Origin: Loktanella sp. IMCC34160
Lineage (GTDB): Bacteria > Pseudomonadota > Alphaproteobacteria > Rhodobacterales > Rhodobacteraceae
Assembly (NCBI RefSeq): GCF_004145845.1
Contig: NZ_SELP01000003.1
Span: 434,001 to 498,000 of the forward strand
DNA length: 64,000 nucleotides
Direction of reading: 5' to 3'
This document shows positions 36,685 through 46,173 of the stretch, in pieces. Each line of letters opens with the position of its first letter. Position 1 is the stretch's first letter. Below the pieces are notes generated by a model. It was not told where the DNA came from. It saw nothing but the letters and a program-made list of their open reading frames with translations, and ran no database searches. The translations under genes were made by a program, and so were the position numbers.

Positions 36685-39235
36685 GGTTCACGATCCGGCC
36701 GGGGACAACGATGACTTTCTTCGGGCTGGCCCCTGCCAGCGCCTTGGCCACAGCATCATCGGCCAGAACGGCCTTTTCAACCTCTTCCTTGCCCATGTCC
36801 TTGGGCAGGACGATTTCCGCCTTCCGTTTGCCGTTGATCTGGATCGGCAGGGTCACGGTGTCTTCGACCAACATGGCCGCATCGGCCACCGGCCAGGCAG
36901 CGACCGAGATCAGACCTTCGCCGCCCAGCATCTGCCAAAGTTCCTCGGATAGGTGCGGCGTCATCGGCGACATCAACTGCGCCAGAACCTTCGCGGCCTC
37001 CTTGCGGACGGTGCCGCCGGCCTTGGTCTTTTGCAGGGTGTTGGTGAAGGCATAGAGCTTGGCAATGGCCGCGTTGAAACCAAAGCTTTCGACGCCTTTG
37101 GTCACATCATCGATGCATTTGTGCATGGCGCGGCGCAGGTCGAGGTCTTCGGCCCCTTCGCCGTCTTCTATCTCGCAGATGTCGGACACGATCCGATGCA
37201 CGCGGGCAAGGTGTTTGCTTGCCGCTTCTGCGCCCGAGGCGGTCCACTCCACGTCCCGTTCCGGCGGGCTGTCGGACAACACGAACCAGCGGGCGGTGTC
37301 CGCCCCGTATTGCTGCACGATGTTGACCGGGTCGACGACGTTCTTCTTGGACTTGGACATCTTGGCAGAGGGAATGATCTCCACCTCGGTTCCGTCCTTC
37401 AGGAACCCTTTGCCATCGCGCAGCTCCACATCTTCGGGGAAGTGATAGATAGCGCGGCCATCGGCGTCGCGGGTCTGATAGATCGCGTGGGTCACCATGC
37501 CTTGGGTGAACAGGGCATTGAACGGCTCGCGGCTTTTCTCGGGCAGGTGGCCGGTCAGGTTCATCGCGCGGGCGAAGAACCGGGAATACAGAAGGTGCAG
37601 AATCGCGTGTTCGATGCCGCCGATATACTGGTCGACGTTCATCCAGTACTCGGCTTCCTCCATCACCGTGGGCGTATCGGCGCGCGGCGCGGTAAAGCGG
37701 GCATAGTACCAGGACGAATCCACGAAGGTATCCATCGTGTCCGTCTCGCGCCGGGCGGGGGCACCACAGGACGGGCAGGCGCAGTCGCGCCAGGTCGGGT
37801 GGCGATCCAGCGGGTTGCCGGGAATAGAGAAATCAATCGGCTTGCCGCCTTCGTCATAGGGCAGCTCGACCGGCAGGTTTTCCTTCTTCTCGGGCACGAC
37901 CCCGCAGGCGTCGCAATGCACAACCGGGATCGGGCAGCCCCAATAGCGTTGCCGCGACAGGCCCCAATCCCGCAGGCGGAACTTGGTCACGCCCTTGCCC
38001 CAGCCTGCGGCCTCGGCAAAGTCGATGGTGGCGTTGATCGCTTCCTCGCCGGTGGCCACGTCAAGCCCGGCGAAATGGTTCACCCATTTCACCTTGTCGG
38101 TTTTCGGCGGCACGAAGGCCTCTGCCACCACCGGTTTCGGGTCGTCGAGCGCAAAGAAGGTATCGACGACCGGAAGATCGTATTTCCGGCAGAAATCAAG
38201 GTCGCGCTGGTCATGGGCCGGGCAGGCAAAGATCGCGCCGGTGCCATAGTCCATGAGGATAAAGTTGGCGATCCAGACAGGCAGCTCCCACTCCGGGTTC
38301 AGAGGGTGGCGCACGGTGATTCCGGTGTCAAAGCCCAGCTTCTCGGCCTTTTCCAGCGCCTCTTCGGTGGTGCCACCCTTGGCGCATTGGGCGCGGAACT
38401 CGGCCACGTTCGGGTTGGTTGCGGCCAGATCCTTGGCCAGCGGATGATCGGGCGAAATGCCGACAAAAGACGCGCCCATCAGCGTATCGGGGCGGGTGGT
38501 ATAAACCTCGATCGGGGTGCCACCATCGGTGCGTTCAAAGGCGAACTGCAACCCGCGGGACTTGCCGATCCAGTTGGCCTGCATCAGTTTCACCTTGGCG
38601 GGCCAATCGTCTAACCCGTCGATAGCGTCCAGCAAGTCTTCGGAGAAGTCCGAGATCTTGAAGAACCATTGGGTCAGCTCACGCCGTTCAACCTCGGCCC
38701 CGGACCGCCAACCCTTGCCGTCGATCACCTGTTCGTTGGCCAGAACGGTCATGTCGACCGGGTCCCAGTTGACCACGGCGTTCTTGCGGTAGACCAACCC
38801 TTTTTCCAGCATATCAAGGAACAGCGCCTGTTGCTGGCCATAGTATTCCGCGTCACAGGTCGCCAGTTCGCGGGACCAGTCCAGCGACCAGCCCAGCGGC
38901 TTCATCTGCGATTTCATCACGTCGATGTTGGCGTAGGTCCAGTCCTTCGGATGCCCGCCCGAAGCCATCGCCGCGTTTTCCGCCGGCATCCCGAAGGCAT
39001 CCCAGCCCATCGGGTGCAGCACGTTGAACCCCTGCGCCTTCTTGTAGCGCGCGACCACGTCACCCATCGTGTAGTTGCGGACGTGTCCAATGTGGATGCG
39101 CCCCGACGGATAGGGGAACATCTCGAGCACGTAGTATTTCGGCTTGTCGGCGGTCCGGGTGGCGCGGAAGATTCCGGCCTCGTCCCAGGCCTTTTGCCAT
39201 TTGGATTCGATCTCGGCGGGGGAATAGCGTGACAT
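36674..39235 (-). CDS. leuS: Leucyl-tRNA synthetase
   Basis: An 853-residue class I aminoacyl-tRNA synthetase. HIGH motif: [15 protein letters not shown]. Editing domain: [19 protein letters not shown]. Zinc region: [10 protein letters not shown]...[13 protein letters not shown] motif: [12 protein letters not shown]. The anticodon domain ends with [14 protein letters not shown]. The ATG at 39235 starts the conserved [14 protein letters not shown]. Six upstream codons are excluded. Confidence 0.98.
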   Translation of the reverse strand: MSRYSPAEIESKWQKAWDEAGIFRATRTADKPKYYVLEMFPYPSGRIHIGHVRNYTMGDVVARYKKAQGFNVLHPMGWDAFGMPAENAAMASGGHPKDWTYANIDVMKSQMKPLGWSLDWSRELATCDAEYYGQQQALFLDMLEKGLVYRKNAVVNWDPVDMTVLANEQVIDGKGWRSGAEVERRELTQWFFKISDFSEDLLDAIDGLDDWPAKVKLMQANWIGKSRGLQFAFERTDGGTPIEVYTTRPDTLMGASFVGISPDHPLAKDLAATNPNVAEFRAQCAKGGTTEEALEKAEKLGFDTGITVRHPLNPEWELPVWIANFILMDYGTGAIFACPAHDQRDLDFCRKYDLPVVDTFFALDDPKPVVAEAFVPPKTDKVKWVNHFAGLDVATGEEAINATIDFAEAAGWGKGVTKFRLRDWGLSRQRYWGCPIPVVHCDACGVVPEKKENLPVELPYDEGGKPIDFSIPGNPLDRHPTWRDCACPSCGAPARRETDTMDTFVDSSWYYARFTAPRADTPTVMEEAEYWMNVDQYIGGIEHAILHLLYSRFFARAMNLTGHLPEKSREPFNALFTQGMVTHAIYQTRDADGRAIYHFPEDVELRDGKGFLKDGTEVEIIPSAKMSKSKKNVVDPVNIVQQYGADTARWFVLSDSPPERDVEWTASGAEAASKHLARVHRIVSDICEIEDGEGAEDLDLRRAMHKCIDDVTKGVESFGFNAAIAKLYAFTNTLQKTKAGGTVRKEAAKVLAQLMSPMTPHLSEELWQMLGGEGLISVAAWPVADAAMLVEDTVTLPIQINGKRKAEIVLPKDMGKEEVEKAVLADDAVAKALAGASPKKVIVVPGRIVNLVI

Positions 39236-39265
39236 GGGTCGGTCAGGGTCCATATGGGGGACAGG

Positions 39266-39293
39266 AAAACGCCGGGCGCTGTGGCCCGGCGTT
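39266..39293 (-). terminator. Terminator downstream of the DUF3576 gene
   Basis: On the minus strand, AACGCCGGGC, a 6-base loop and GCCCGGCGTT (39284-39293 with 39268-39277) form a perfect 10-bp stem followed by TTCC, with four consecutive T including the stem end. It lies between the DUF3576 stop and leuS. Confidence 0.75.
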
Positions 39294-39319
39294 CGTTTAC
39301 TTGGTTTTGCGGGCGGTTT

Positions 39320-39829
39320 CTATAGGCGGCCGTCAGCAATCCGTAGCTGACGGGCACGGGCCAGGATTGCATCCTCGACCGCCAGTTGGGTTTCCGAGGC
39401 GACAGGGCCGGACCGGGTTTGCAACGCCACGTTCAGGGCGCGGGCGTCCAGCGCCGGGTCGCTGATATGAACCGTCGCGCGATAGGCGCGGCCGCCACCC
39501 GGCGGGGTGCCATAGCCAAAGACAATCACGCCGGTGAAGGGATCGACGCTTTCGATGGGAAGGAAGCTGAGAACATCCAGCGAAGCCGCCCAGAGATAGC
39601 GGTTCACGGCGACGCTTTCGGTGCCACGAACGCGGGCCGCCTGCCGGGTCGCGCTTTCATTGGCACGGGCGCCACCGCCGGAAATGCCAAGGCTGCCGAT
39701 ACTGCCAAGGGGATTGCTGCCAATGCTGCCGCTGCCGCTTCCACCGCAAGCCGCAAGTGCGGCAATCAAGGCGAATGCGACACCTGCCCGAACCGATCCA
39801 AGACGTAGCTGCAAGAGAGCCCCCTTCAT
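39320..39829 (-). CDS. DUF3576 lipoprotein
   Basis: A 169-residue lipoprotein. It has the signal VAFALIAALAACG with lipobox Cys at about 28, then a Gly/Ser-rich linker (GSGSGSIGSNPLGSIGSLGISGGGA). A conserved domain follows: VNRYLWAASLDVLSFLPIESVDPFTGVIVFGYGTPP and YRATVHISDPALDARALNVAL. This matches the DUF3576 family of alphaproteobacterial outer-membrane lipoproteins. GGGGGAC precedes the ATG at 39829. It diverges from the TPR-sulfotransferase gene. Confidence 0.82.
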   Translation of the reverse strand: MKGALLQLRLGSVRAGVAFALIAALAACGGSGSGSIGSNPLGSIGSLGISGGGARANESATRQAARVRGTESVAVNRYLWAASLDVLSFLPIESVDPFTGVIVFGYGTPPGGGRAYRATVHISDPALDARALNVALQTRSGPVASETQLAVEDAILARARQLRIADGRL

Positions 39830-39941
39830 AAGTCCCCCAAGGTCTAGCCAACAGTGTCCCACACGGCAAGTCTATAGCGCGGTCTTGCATCACTCGGAAG
39901 GAAGTGTTCAAGAGTGTAGATGTCTCAAGAAGGAGCGTGCA

Positions 39942-41525
39942 ATGCAGTTGAACCGCGCAAAAATTCTGAAGAAGGGCGAGGCGCTAATTGATGAACGGCG
40001 GTATGCAGAAGCTGAACGTCTGTATCAGGAAGCAATTCGTCAACGGCCCAAGGATGTAAAACTTTACGCCGCTCTTGCACGGCTCTTGATGCGCCATATG
40101 AAGCGGGCAAAGCACGCGGATCAGGTGATCGCACATGCTTTGAAGCTGGATCGGTCAGACTACGAAGTCTTGCGAGAAGCGGCGGAGCTTTGTTTCCGAA
40201 AGGACGATCTCGTTGCCGCCAAGAAGTACGCCAAGGACTCCTTGGTCAGAGGTGGCAACGATCCCGACACTCTCTATGTCGCTGCGACAGTCTTTGAGAA
40301 GCTTGATGAGTTTGACGAAGCGGTCGAATGCCTGGATCGGGTGCTCAAGAAACGCCCGGATCATCTTCCGTCGCGCATCCTTCACGCCAAGTGCATTCGA
40401 TCGCTTGGCAGGCTTGATGAATCGGCGAGCATCTGCCGCAATATTCTTGAGACCCATCCCAACAGTCTGAAGGTGATGGGCATCTACAGTGAGTCGGTCA
40501 AATTCAAGGAAGGCGACCCTCACGTCGAGAATCTGGAAAACACCATTATTCCGGCTCTGCGCGATCAAGGGCGCGACGTTGCCCTTCAAACAGCTCTCAA
40601 GTGTCTGGCCAAGTCCCGTCTGGATACGGGCCAGCACGAAGAAGCTTTCCTGCTTTTCAAGGAAGCCAAGGAGCTGCTGCCATCCCAACATGATCGGGCA
40701 AAGCAAAAGACATATGTCGCGGAACTCAAGGCGAATGTTGCGATTGCCGACTACTTCGGACGTGCCACCTATGACGAAGAGCGGCCGGTCCTGATTGTTG
40801 GCATGCCCCGAGTGGGAAGCACGCTTCTTGAACAGGTTATTGCCAGTCACCCACAAACCGCTGCGGTTGGGGAAAGTGGCGCGCTTAGGTCTCTACTCCC
40901 CTTTTTGGGCGTCCCGCAGGCGAACGGCGCTGAAATGTCCAAACTGATCAAGACGGTTTCGGAAGAAAAGCTTGGGCTGGTGCGGCAGGCCTATCTGGAG
41001 CAGACAGCAAATAGGCGGCCCGGCGCACTGCGTGTCGTCGACAAGAACCTTCACAATTTTGAGCTTCTCGGCCTGTTCGCCCGAATGTTCCCGGAGGCTC
41101 GCATCATTCATGCCCGGCGGGATCCGATGGACAATTGCGTTGCATGCTATTTGCAGCGGCTTTCGAAATGGCACAGCTACACGGATGATCTGACGTCGCT
41201 TGGGCAGTACTACCGAGAGCACATTGAGTTGATGGCGCACTGGAAGAAGGTACTGCCAAACCCAATCATGGAAGTTCCGTATGAAAATATGGTGGCGGAT
41301 ACGGAAGGAATGGCCCGGAAGGTCATCGATTTCCTGGGGCTTGAATGGGATGATGCTTGTCTCAATTTCCAAGAGACCGAGAACCGGGCCAAGACCCTGT
41401 CAGTTTGGCAGGTAAGGCAGCCGATCTATAAGTCGTCGGTCAAACGCTGGAAGAAATACGAAGCGCATCTCGACGCGCTCAAGAAGGAACTTCAGCCCTT
41501 CTATCCAAACGGCTTTGACGACTAA
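39942..41525 (+). CDS. TPR-repeat sulfotransferase
   Basis: A 527-residue protein. Residues about 1-250 are helical TPR-like repeats (for example RRYAEAERLYQEAIRQRPKD and LDEFDEAVECLDRVLKKRPD). Residues about 283-520 are a sulfotransferase: PAPS 5'-phosphate loop VGMPRVGSTLLEQVIASHP (about 287-293), 3'-phosphate segment IIHARRDPMDNC, and the C-terminal VRQPIYKSSVKRWKKYE. AAGGAG precedes the ATG at 39942. Base composition is visibly lower in GC than its neighbours. The acceptor is unknown, probably a polysaccharide or protein. Confidence 0.85.
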   Translation: MQLNRAKILKKGEALIDERRYAEAERLYQEAIRQRPKDVKLYAALARLLMRHMKRAKHADQVIAHALKLDRSDYEVLREAAELCFRKDDLVAAKKYAKDSLVRGGNDPDTLYVAATVFEKLDEFDEAVECLDRVLKKRPDHLPSRILHAKCIRSLGRLDESASICRNILETHPNSLKVMGIYSESVKFKEGDPHVENLENTIIPALRDQGRDVALQTALKCLAKSRLDTGQHEEAFLLFKEAKELLPSQHDRAKQKTYVAELKANVAIADYFGRATYDEERPVLIVGMPRVGSTLLEQVIASHPQTAAVGESGALRSLLPFLGVPQANGAEMSKLIKTVSEEKLGLVRQAYLEQTANRRPGALRVVDKNLHNFELLGLFARMFPEARIIHARRDPMDNCVACYLQRLSKWHSYTDDLTSLGQYYREHIELMAHWKKVLPNPIMEVPYENMVADTEGMARKVIDFLGLEWDDACLNFQETENRAKTLSVWQVRQPIYKSSVKRWKKYEAHLDALKKELQPFYPNGFDD

Positions 41526-41547
41526 CATCCGATCTGGTCGAGATCAC

Positions 41548-41586
41548 AAAGGGGCCCGCAAGTTCGTTCTTGCGGGCCCCTTTTTT
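41548..41586 (+). terminator. Intrinsic terminator of the TPR-sulfotransferase gene
   Basis: AAAGGGGCCCGCAAG (41548-41562), loop TTCGTT, CTTGCGGGCCCCTTT (41569-41583), then more T. The stem is 15 perfect pairs. The A-tract at its left side lets it also work in the opposite direction. Confidence 0.92.
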
Positions 41587-41601
41587 GATAAGAAGATCGA
41601 C

Positions 41602-41630
41602 AAAAAGAAAGAGCGGGCCGAAGCCCGCTC
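41602..41630 (-). terminator. Intrinsic terminator of the porin gene
   Basis: On the porin strand, GAGCGGGC-TTCG-GCCCGCTC is an 8-bp stem with a UUCG loop, followed by TTTCTTTTTG. It starts 25 bases after the porin stop and faces the previous terminator. Confidence 0.9.
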
Positions 41631-41654
41631 TCCCTATTCGAAATTCAAGTTCGA

Positions 41655-42911
41655 TTAGAACTCGAAGGTCAGCTCAACAGTGGTGCCGACCTGGTAGTCA
41701 CGAGCACCGATGTCGTCGTCGAAGGCCGACTCAGCACCGCTGTCGTCAGCGTAGGACACGAGCAGGGCAGCGCCGCCGCCGAGGTCCATTTCGCCGCCGA
41801 GGTACATGCTGTCGCCAGCGTCGACCAGACCGGCGTAGACTACGAGGCCGTTGCCAACATCGTAGGAGCCTTCCAGCGAGAAGTCATCGTCCGAGTCAAA
41901 CGCGGCGTCGACGGTGATCGCACCGGCAGCGTAGCCAGCGGTGATTTCCCAGCTGTCGTCGGAGTCGTAGGTCATGCCAGCAGTGATGCCGTTGCCCGAG
42001 TCGTAGTCAGCCGAGAGACCCCAAGCGTCTGCAACAGCAGCGTTGGAGTTCGTGGTGTAGTACGCACCCAGGGTGACCGGTCCGGCCGGGTAGGAAACGC
42101 CAACACCGACAGCGGTGTTTTCGAAGCCACTGACGTTGTCGCTCACTTGCAGCATGCCGAAGTTCACGTCAGCACCGCCGAGAGTGGCAGCAACGGACAG
42201 GCCGAGAGCTTCGCCAAAGATCTCTTCGTCAGTAATTTGAGTGTAGTCGACCATGTTGGTGTGATCCATGTCCTGGTAGGCCATGGTGACGGTCGCCATG
42301 CCGAACTCGGCAGCGGCCGAGAACTGCAGGTTGCTCAGCTCGGTGCTGTCAGCGTCAACCTGGTAGGACACAGCGGCGGAAACGCCAGCCATGGTGACTT
42401 CGCCACGCAGAACCGCACCGTGGTCGTTGGAGGACGAGAAGTCGGTGCTGCCGAACGCGTCGCCATAAGCGCCGTCAAGAGCCGAGCCGGGGGCCCAGTT
42501 GACGCCAGCAGCGGTGTCGGTGTCGCCGAAGTACAGGCCAGCATTGTCCGAGGTCAGCGAGATGACATAGTCACCCGCCTCTAGGTCCAGTCCGCCGTTG
42601 TTGTCGGCAATGTCGACGCCGAACGAAGCCGAAACGGTCAGGCCGTTGTCCAGGGTCTGCGACAGGGTCACGTCCAGAGCGGCATCCCAGTAGAAACCGG
42701 CGCCGTTAGAAGTGGTAGTCGTGGTCGTGACCGTCGAAGTGCTGCCGCCCGAAGTGATGTAGGTGTAGGTGTTGGTCGTGGTGATGGTCGCGCCCGAGCT
42801 GTAGGCGTGGCTGTTGTAGCCGAGAGTGGCGGAGCCACCGAATTCAACTTCAGCAGCGGCAGCACCGGCAAGGCCGATGACCGAAGCAGAAGCGAGAAGG
42901 ATGCTTTTCAT
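41655..42911 (-). CDS. Outer-membrane porin (Rhodobacter type)
   Basis: A 418-residue trimeric-type porin. The signal peptide MKSILLASASVIGLAGAAAA is followed by EVEFGGSATLGYNS, the usual first strand. It has many aromatic-ended beta-strands and acidic loops, and ends DYQVGTTVELTFEF with the terminal Phe needed for outer-membrane assembly. Strong codon bias suggests high expression. Residues about 41-68 form a striking Thr-rich loop. GAGGGAAAAACC precedes the ATG. Confidence 0.92.
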   Translation of the reverse strand: MKSILLASASVIGLAGAAAAEVEFGGSATLGYNSHAYSSGATITTTNTYTYITSGGSTSTVTTTTTTSNGAGFYWDAALDVTLSQTLDNGLTVSASFGVDIADNNGGLDLEAGDYVISLTSDNAGLYFGDTDTAAGVNWAPGSALDGAYGDAFGSTDFSSSNDHGAVLRGEVTMAGVSAAVSYQVDADSTELSNLQFSAAAEFGMATVTMAYQDMDHTNMVDYTQITDEEIFGEALGLSVAATLGGADVNFGMLQVSDNVSGFENTAVGVGVSYPAGPVTLGAYYTTNSNAAVADAWGLSADYDSGNGITAGMTYDSDDSWEITAGYAAGAITVDAAFDSDDDFSLEGSYDVGNGLVVYAGLVDAGDSMYLGGEMDLGGGAALLVSYADDSGAESAFDDDIGARDYQVGTTVELTFEF

Positions 42912-43145
42912 GGTTTTTCCCTCGTGTTTGCATTCCCGAGAATGCCAGTTGAACCAGCATTGATCGTGTGTTTGCTCTTATCCCCCGGCGCACTCAAGCA
43001 ATTTGCCCCTGCCTGCGCCCCTCTTGCCGAAATATGATGCAACTGCGCCACACACCTGCGGGGCGGATTTGGATCGTGACACCGCGGTTCGCGGCTTATA
43101 ATGCAGTGGCCATTGGAAATACCTTGCCCAGAACGGAGCCAGCCC

Positions 43146-43799
43146 GTGTCCCTGTCAGAGATCAAAGCCCGCATTGAATCTGCCACCAAGGAGGCCGGCC
43201 GCGCCCCGGGATCGGTGACGCTGATCGCTGTTTCCAAGGTTCAGCCAAATGAACGAGTCGCCGCCGTGTTGGACGAAGGCCACCGCGTGTTCGGAGAGAA
43301 CAAGGTACAGGAGGCGGCGGGAAAATGGCCGGATTTCCGCAAATCCTACGAGGGAATCGAGCTGCACCTGATCGGCCCGCTGCAAACCAACAAGGCCCGG
43401 CAGGCCATGGAGCTGGCGCAGGCGATCCATTCGGTGGACCGTCCGAAACTGGCCAATACCCTTGCCCGGCTGGCGCAGGACATGGGCCACTGTCCTGACC
43501 TGTTTATTCAGGTCAATACCGGGGAAGAACCGCAGAAGGCCGGGGTGCTGCCCGCCGAGGTGGATGGTTTTGTCGCAGAGTGCCGCGCCCTTGATCTGCC
43601 CGTCGTTGGGCTGATGTGCATCCCGCCCGTGGACGAGGAACCGTCGATGCATTTCGCGCTTCTGGCGAAGATGGCGGACCGCAATGGGCTGGCCGGCCTG
43701 TCCATGGGCATGTCGGGCGACTTTGAAAAGGCGATCAGTTTCGGCGCGACCCATGTTCGGGTCGGCTCTGCCATCTTTGGCGAACGCGACTATTCCTGA
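43146..43799 (+). CDS. yggS: YggS-family PLP homeostasis protein
   Basis: A 217-residue PLP-binding protein that buffers free pyridoxal phosphate; it is not an enzyme of known reaction. The PLP Lys is in VTLIAVSKVQPNE. The family segments FGENKVQEA, HLIGPLQTNK, VNTGEEPQKAGV, LMCIPP, and SMGMSGDFEKAISFGATHVRVGSAIFG are all present. The likely start is GTG at 43146 with CGGAG upstream. It is convergent with the next gene, stop to stop with no gap. Confidence 0.92.
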   Translation: MSLSEIKARIESATKEAGRAPGSVTLIAVSKVQPNERVAAVLDEGHRVFGENKVQEAAGKWPDFRKSYEGIELHLIGPLQTNKARQAMELAQAIHSVDRPKLANTLARLAQDMGHCPDLFIQVNTGEEPQKAGVLPAEVDGFVAECRALDLPVVGLMCIPPVDEEPSMHFALLAKMADRNGLAGLSMGMSGDFEKAISFGATHVRVGSAIFGERDYS

Positions 43800-44294
43800 C
43801 TATAGCACGATCAGCCGGGTGCCGGGTGCGATCCGCCCTGCGATTGCGTGCAGGTGATCGCGCCGCAACCCAATGCACCCCGCCGTCGGATACCCGGGCC
43901 TGCGCCATTGGTGAACAAATATCGCCGATCCCCGACCGGGTTCGGCCCGTGGCCAGTTCCAATCGGTGATCAGAATAAGGTCATACATCGGGTCGGCCCG
44001 CCGCAAGGTTTCATGGCTATGGGGATAGGGTGCCCGGACCTGAAGGTTGTAGTCGGCGGCTCTGGGATCGTCTGACCAAAGATCGCCAGTGCGGATCGGC
44101 ACGGCCCAAGGGGCAGGCGGCGCGATCCGGTCGGGCCGATACAGCATGCCGACGATGCGGTGGGAACCGCGCGGCGTTGCCCCGTCGCCTTCGGCCTTGT
44201 GGTCCGTCACGCCGCCGCGCCCACGGGTGCAGGGATAGACCCGCCCGCCAAACCGCAGGCCAACGGGGGTTACAACAAGATCGTCGGGGGACAT
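43800..44294 (-). CDS. L,D-transpeptidase (YkuD) family protein
   Basis: A 164-residue YkuD-domain protein. The catalytic motif is HQWRRPGYPTAGCIGLRRDHL, with the His and the Cys in the family pattern HxxxP-T-GC-x. There is no signal peptide or LysM domain, so it is a stand-alone catalytic domain and export is unclear. YkuD enzymes make 3-3 crosslinks or attach lipoproteins in peptidoglycan. The start is taken as ATG 44294; ATG 44312 is also open. Confidence 0.83.
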   Translation of the reverse strand: MSPDDLVVTPVGLRFGGRVYPCTRGRGGVTDHKAEGDGATPRGSHRIVGMLYRPDRIAPPAPWAVPIRTGDLWSDDPRAADYNLQVRAPYPHSHETLRRADPMYDLILITDWNWPRAEPGRGSAIFVHQWRRPGYPTAGCIGLRRDHLHAIAGRIAPGTRLIVL

Positions 44295-44348
44295 GGCGGA
44301 CCATCGCTGCATCAGGTCTGCCCACTGTCCCCGCAACCAGGCCTGGGT

Positions 44349-45086
44349 TCAAGTGGTCCGCTGTTCCGACCGCTGCGCCCGGCCCCGCGGCAGCTTGCGG
44401 ATACCATAGGCTTTGCGGGCGGTGACAAGACGCAGATCCTCCGGATCCATGCCCATCGACAGGATCGTGTCCCGGTCATAGCGGGCGCGGGCGGTGTCCG
44501 GGTCGTGCGCGGTGCCAAACAACCGGTCGATCCACTCCATCCCAAGGCTGACATGAAAGGTCGCCTCGTGATCCTGAAAGTGATGCGCAAGGTGTTTGCG
44601 CGTCACCCGTTGCCCGAACCAGCCCTTGCGCACATTAAGATGCGCCAGCGTGTGACAGTACTCGTAGAAGGCAAACGCGCTGACGGATCCCACGAACAGG
44701 GCCACAAAAGAAAACAACGCGGCAGCGCCGATCCCGACAAATGGCCAGAGGGCAAGGGTATGGATGGCAAAGGAGATCAGCCCAAAGCGGACCGGATACC
44801 AATGGTCGTCCCCGGTGAAGAACTCGGCGTCGCCCGGAAATTCATGATGCGCGATATGGCTTCGGTAGAGCTGGTTGAACACGCCCTGATCCGTGGGCGG
44901 CTCCCGGTGCAGCAGGAACCGGTGCATCGCGTACTCGACGAAAAACTGCAGTAAGAGCCCATATAAGACGGCGAGCAGGAGCCAGGGGCTAAACCACGTC
45001 GCCGCCGCCACGATACCCGCAAGCCAAAAAGGAAACAGCCGCTGAAGCGACCCCATGTGGATCAGAACGCGAAGTGTCGGGATCAT
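44349..45086 (-). CDS. Fatty-acid hydroxylase / sterol desaturase family membrane protein
   Basis: A 245-residue di-iron membrane oxygenase. The His clusters are all present: EYAMHRFLLHR, SHIAHHEF, YEYCHTLAH and TRKHLAHHFQDHEATFHVS. About four membrane helices lie in residues 20-60 and 105-145. The family hydroxylates lipids, sterols or carotenoids; the substrate cannot be told here. The ATG at 45086 follows GGAGA. Confidence 0.85.
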   Translation of the reverse strand: MIPTLRVLIHMGSLQRLFPFWLAGIVAAATWFSPWLLLAVLYGLLLQFFVEYAMHRFLLHREPPTDQGVFNQLYRSHIAHHEFPGDAEFFTGDDHWYPVRFGLISFAIHTLALWPFVGIGAAALFSFVALFVGSVSAFAFYEYCHTLAHLNVRKGWFGQRVTRKHLAHHFQDHEATFHVSLGMEWIDRLFGTAHDPDTARARYDRDTILSMGMDPEDLRLVTARKAYGIRKLPRGRAQRSEQRTT

Positions 45087-45153
45087 GATCGGTTCTCCAT
45101 ATGTCGAGGGAATAATCCCGAGTTGACGAGTCCGGATCAACCGTCACGCAACG

Positions 45154-46071
45154 TCAGCCGCCCATGGTGGAAACATATCCGACATAGAGAAAGACAAAGA
45201 TCAGCCCCGCGATCCGCGGCATGCGCCAGCCCAGTGCCGGAAGGATGAGAAGCAGAAAAGCCGACCCTATTGTGATCCATAGGTCGAGCGACAGGAAACG
45301 GTCGGGCACCTGCAAAGGCCGCGCCGCAGCAGAAATGCCGAGGATTGCGAGCAAGTTGAAAATGTTCGATCCAAGGATATTCCCAAGTGCAAGATCTCCG
45401 TGGCCTTTGCGGGCTGCGGCGACTGACGCCGCAAGCTCTGGCAAGGAAGTCCCGACGGCGATGACCGAAAGCCCGATGATCGACGGCGGTACGCCCAGCC
45501 CGTTTGCGACGCCAATGCCCCCCGACACTGTCAATTTTGCACCAAGCAGGACCATTCCCAGTCCCATCAGAGAATAGACCAGTGGCGCTACTGAACCAGA
45601 CGGCGGTGCTTCGTCATCAACTTCGTCTTGGGCACGCCCGCGCCAGACCGCGGAGATCACAAAGCCCATAAACCCGGCCAGCAAAATTATGGCCTCGAGC
45701 GAACCGAGAGTGCCGCGCAACAAAAGCAAACCGCCAAGGACCGTTGCGGCCAACATGACCACCAGATCGCCACGCAAGGCCCTGCTCGCTGAAAGGGGGC
45801 GTACAATGGCCGCCAGCCCAAGGATCAGGAGGATATTGGCGGTATTCGACCCAAGCACGTTTCCGATAGCAATTCCCGGCGCATCGGAAAGCGTCGCCTC
45901 GATCGAAGTTACCAGTTCGGGCATCGACGTGCCGAAGCCCATGATCGTGACCCCGATCAAAGCCTTGGACAGCCCGAGGCGCCGAGAAAGGCCAACCGCA
46001 CCGCGCACGAGTGTTTCGCCACCGGCAAGGAGAAGGGCCAGCCCGCCGATCAGAAAGAATAGGTTTTCCAA
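45154..46071 (-). CDS. Calcium/sodium antiporter (CaCA family, YrbG-like)
   Basis: A 305-residue membrane antiporter with about ten helices and two alpha-repeats. The first is GFGTSMPELVTSIEATL...GNVLGSNTANILLILG. The second is AVGTSLPELAASVAAARKGHGDLALGNILGSNIFNLLAILG. The acidic residues in the G-S-PEL motifs are the cation ligands of the family. It stands alone between the hydroxylase and ribA genes. Confidence 0.93.
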   Translation of the reverse strand: MENLFFLIGGLALLLAGGETLVRGAVGLSRRLGLSKALIGVTIMGFGTSMPELVTSIEATLSDAPGIAIGNVLGSNTANILLILGLAAIVRPLSASRALRGDLVVMLAATVLGGLLLLRGTLGSLEAIILLAGFMGFVISAVWRGRAQDEVDDEAPPSGSVAPLVYSLMGLGMVLLGAKLTVSGGIGVANGLGVPPSIIGLSVIAVGTSLPELAASVAAARKGHGDLALGNILGSNIFNLLAILGISAAARPLQVPDRFLSLDLWITIGSAFLLLILPALGWRMPRIAGLIFVFLYVGYVSTMGG

Positions 46072-46173
46072 GATGTGTGTTCCAAGAGCCTGGCACAGGC
46101 CACAGGCCGCTCAAGCTCCTGTGGTGCGCCATAGATCGTGAGGGCTCTTGAAAAATTAAAGGGGGTCAGCAAC

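Noticed and set aside
36953-38614. 553-codon open frame antisense to leuS
   Set aside because: It is a shadow of leuS, whose HIGH and KMSKS motifs are intact.
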